64,000 nt of DNA, taken from contig NZ_JABSSU010000004.1 in NCBI RefSeq assembly GCF_013213835.1, positions 124,001 through 188,000 of the forward strand. The letters run 5' to 3'. This DNA is from Winogradskyella sp. GTDB taxonomy: Bacteria; Bacteroidota; Bacteroidia; Flavobacteriales; Flavobacteriaceae. Each line of letters opens with the position of its first letter. The stretch's first letter is position 1. Positions 63,621 through 64,000 of this stretch are shown here, one piece after another. The notes beneath the pieces were generated by a model, which saw only the letters and a program-made list of their open reading frames with translations, ran no database searches and had not been told where the DNA came from. The position numbers and the translations under genes were made by a program.

Positions 63621-64000
63621 ATGATAGAGCAACTTAATTTAGAAAAAGAAGCGAAATCCCTTGAAAACAGAAGAAGAAGACTTTTTGTTTTACATGGCTT
63701 ATATAAATTTATTGTAGCGCCAATATTCCATATTGCTAAAGCAGTTAGCGTTGTTATAATCTTTGTAATTGTATTGTTTCCTCCACTTCTCATTTACCTC
63801 GCCGTTTCTGGTGGTGTTTGTATTATAACTGGCTTAATTCCTGCGCCAAGAATAATATATAAGCAAAGTGTTAAGGAGAAGTGTATGACACGCATTATTG
63901 CAAACATTAATTCAGCGTTAAACTTCAGTCTTTACAGTATTAACAAGGTGAATTTGAGAAATGCTGGTTTTTTTGGAAGCAGTTATTTTAATGACACCAA
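63621..64000 (+). CDS. DUF3137-like membrane protein, N-terminal part (runs off window)
   Basis: The first 126 codons are present, starting MIEQLNLEKEAKSLENRRRRL with a helical charged leader. Two hydrophobic segments follow (FIVAPIFHIAKAVSVVIIFVIVLFPPLLIY and AVSGGVCIITGLIP) and then ISALN-like NINSALNFSLYSINKVNLRNAGFFGSSYFND. The last part resembles the ligand-like motif of DUF3137 proteins. The start is the ATG at 63621, 33 bases after the antiporter stop. Function unknown. Confidence 0.65.
   Translation, partial: MIEQLNLEKEAKSLENRRRRLFVLHGLYKFIVAPIFHIAKAVSVVIIFVIVLFPPLLIYLAVSGGVCIITGLIPAPRIIYKQSVKEKCMTRIIANINSALNFSLYSINKVNLRNAGFFGSSYFNDT

Noticed and set aside
1..64000. CRISPR array, phage or insertion sequence
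   Set aside because: No regularly spaced repeat, cas gene, integrase, capsid or transposase frame was seen.

Overview
The window reads as chromosome of a marine-type member of the Flavobacteriaceae (Bacteroidota). The evidence is low GC, TAnnTTTG-type -7 promoter elements, many short lipoprotein signals ending in S-C, flavobacterial families (DUF4175, DUF4837, bacterial GH3, GIN-domain proteins), and small relics of dispersed palindromic repeats between genes. I saw no transposase, phage module or CRISPR array. Genus cannot be settled from the sequence alone.

Region 1 (1-6480) is the variable part of a surface-polysaccharide locus. It holds a family-4 glycosyltransferase (cut by the window edge), a hexapeptide-repeat acyltransferase, a Wzy-like polymerase/ligase, a GT2 glycosyltransferase, two sulfotransferases that converge on opposite strands, and a Wzx-like flippase. 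Region 2 (6727-19705) is one tight run of 14 minus-strand genes. In transcription order they are an M23 peptidase, a GH3-like acyl-adenylase, a DUF6909-like protein, a Wzz-like coiled-coil membrane protein, rfbB-rfbA-rfbC-rfbD (dTDP-rhamnose), cysQ, a double DUF2061 protein, cysC, cysD, cysN and a small lipoprotein. Together regions 1 and 2 predict a sulfated, rhamnose-containing polysaccharide. CysDNC make PAPS, the two sulfotransferases use it, and CysQ removes PAP; no sulfite-forming or sulfite-reducing gene is present here.

Region 3 (19.8-47.7 kb) is mostly housekeeping, largely on the minus strand: tatA, an MltD-like transglycosylase, pgk, holB, an OmpH-like protein, a methyltransferase, mnmG, ybeY, a huge DUF4175 protein, an AlkB-like hydroxylase, gltX, a band-7 protein, glnS, folB, tRNA-Cys, an AlkD-like repair protein, a LysE-type exporter and rnr. 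Two parS-type sites flank mnmG. RNase R carries an in-frame copy of a dispersed repeat.

Region 4 (47.72-48.42 kb) is an AT-rich, gene-free stretch of about 700 bases. It has roughly ten copies of TGTTAA/TTAACA and two DnaA-box-like sequences, and it sits where gene orientation changes from mostly minus to mixed. With the nearby parS sites it is a reasonable candidate for the replication origin, though unproven.

Region 5 (48.4-64 kb) has rpiB, a CDF cation exporter, a GNAT acetyltransferase, an OmpA-like protein, an S41 protease, a DUF4349 protein, rnpA, a GCS2-like ligase fused to CBS domains, an aspartoacylase-like gene interrupted by one in-frame TAG codon, M1 and S8 peptidases, a metallo-beta-lactamase-fold hydrolase, a CPA1 antiporter with a TrkA-N domain, and the start of a DUF3137-like membrane protein.
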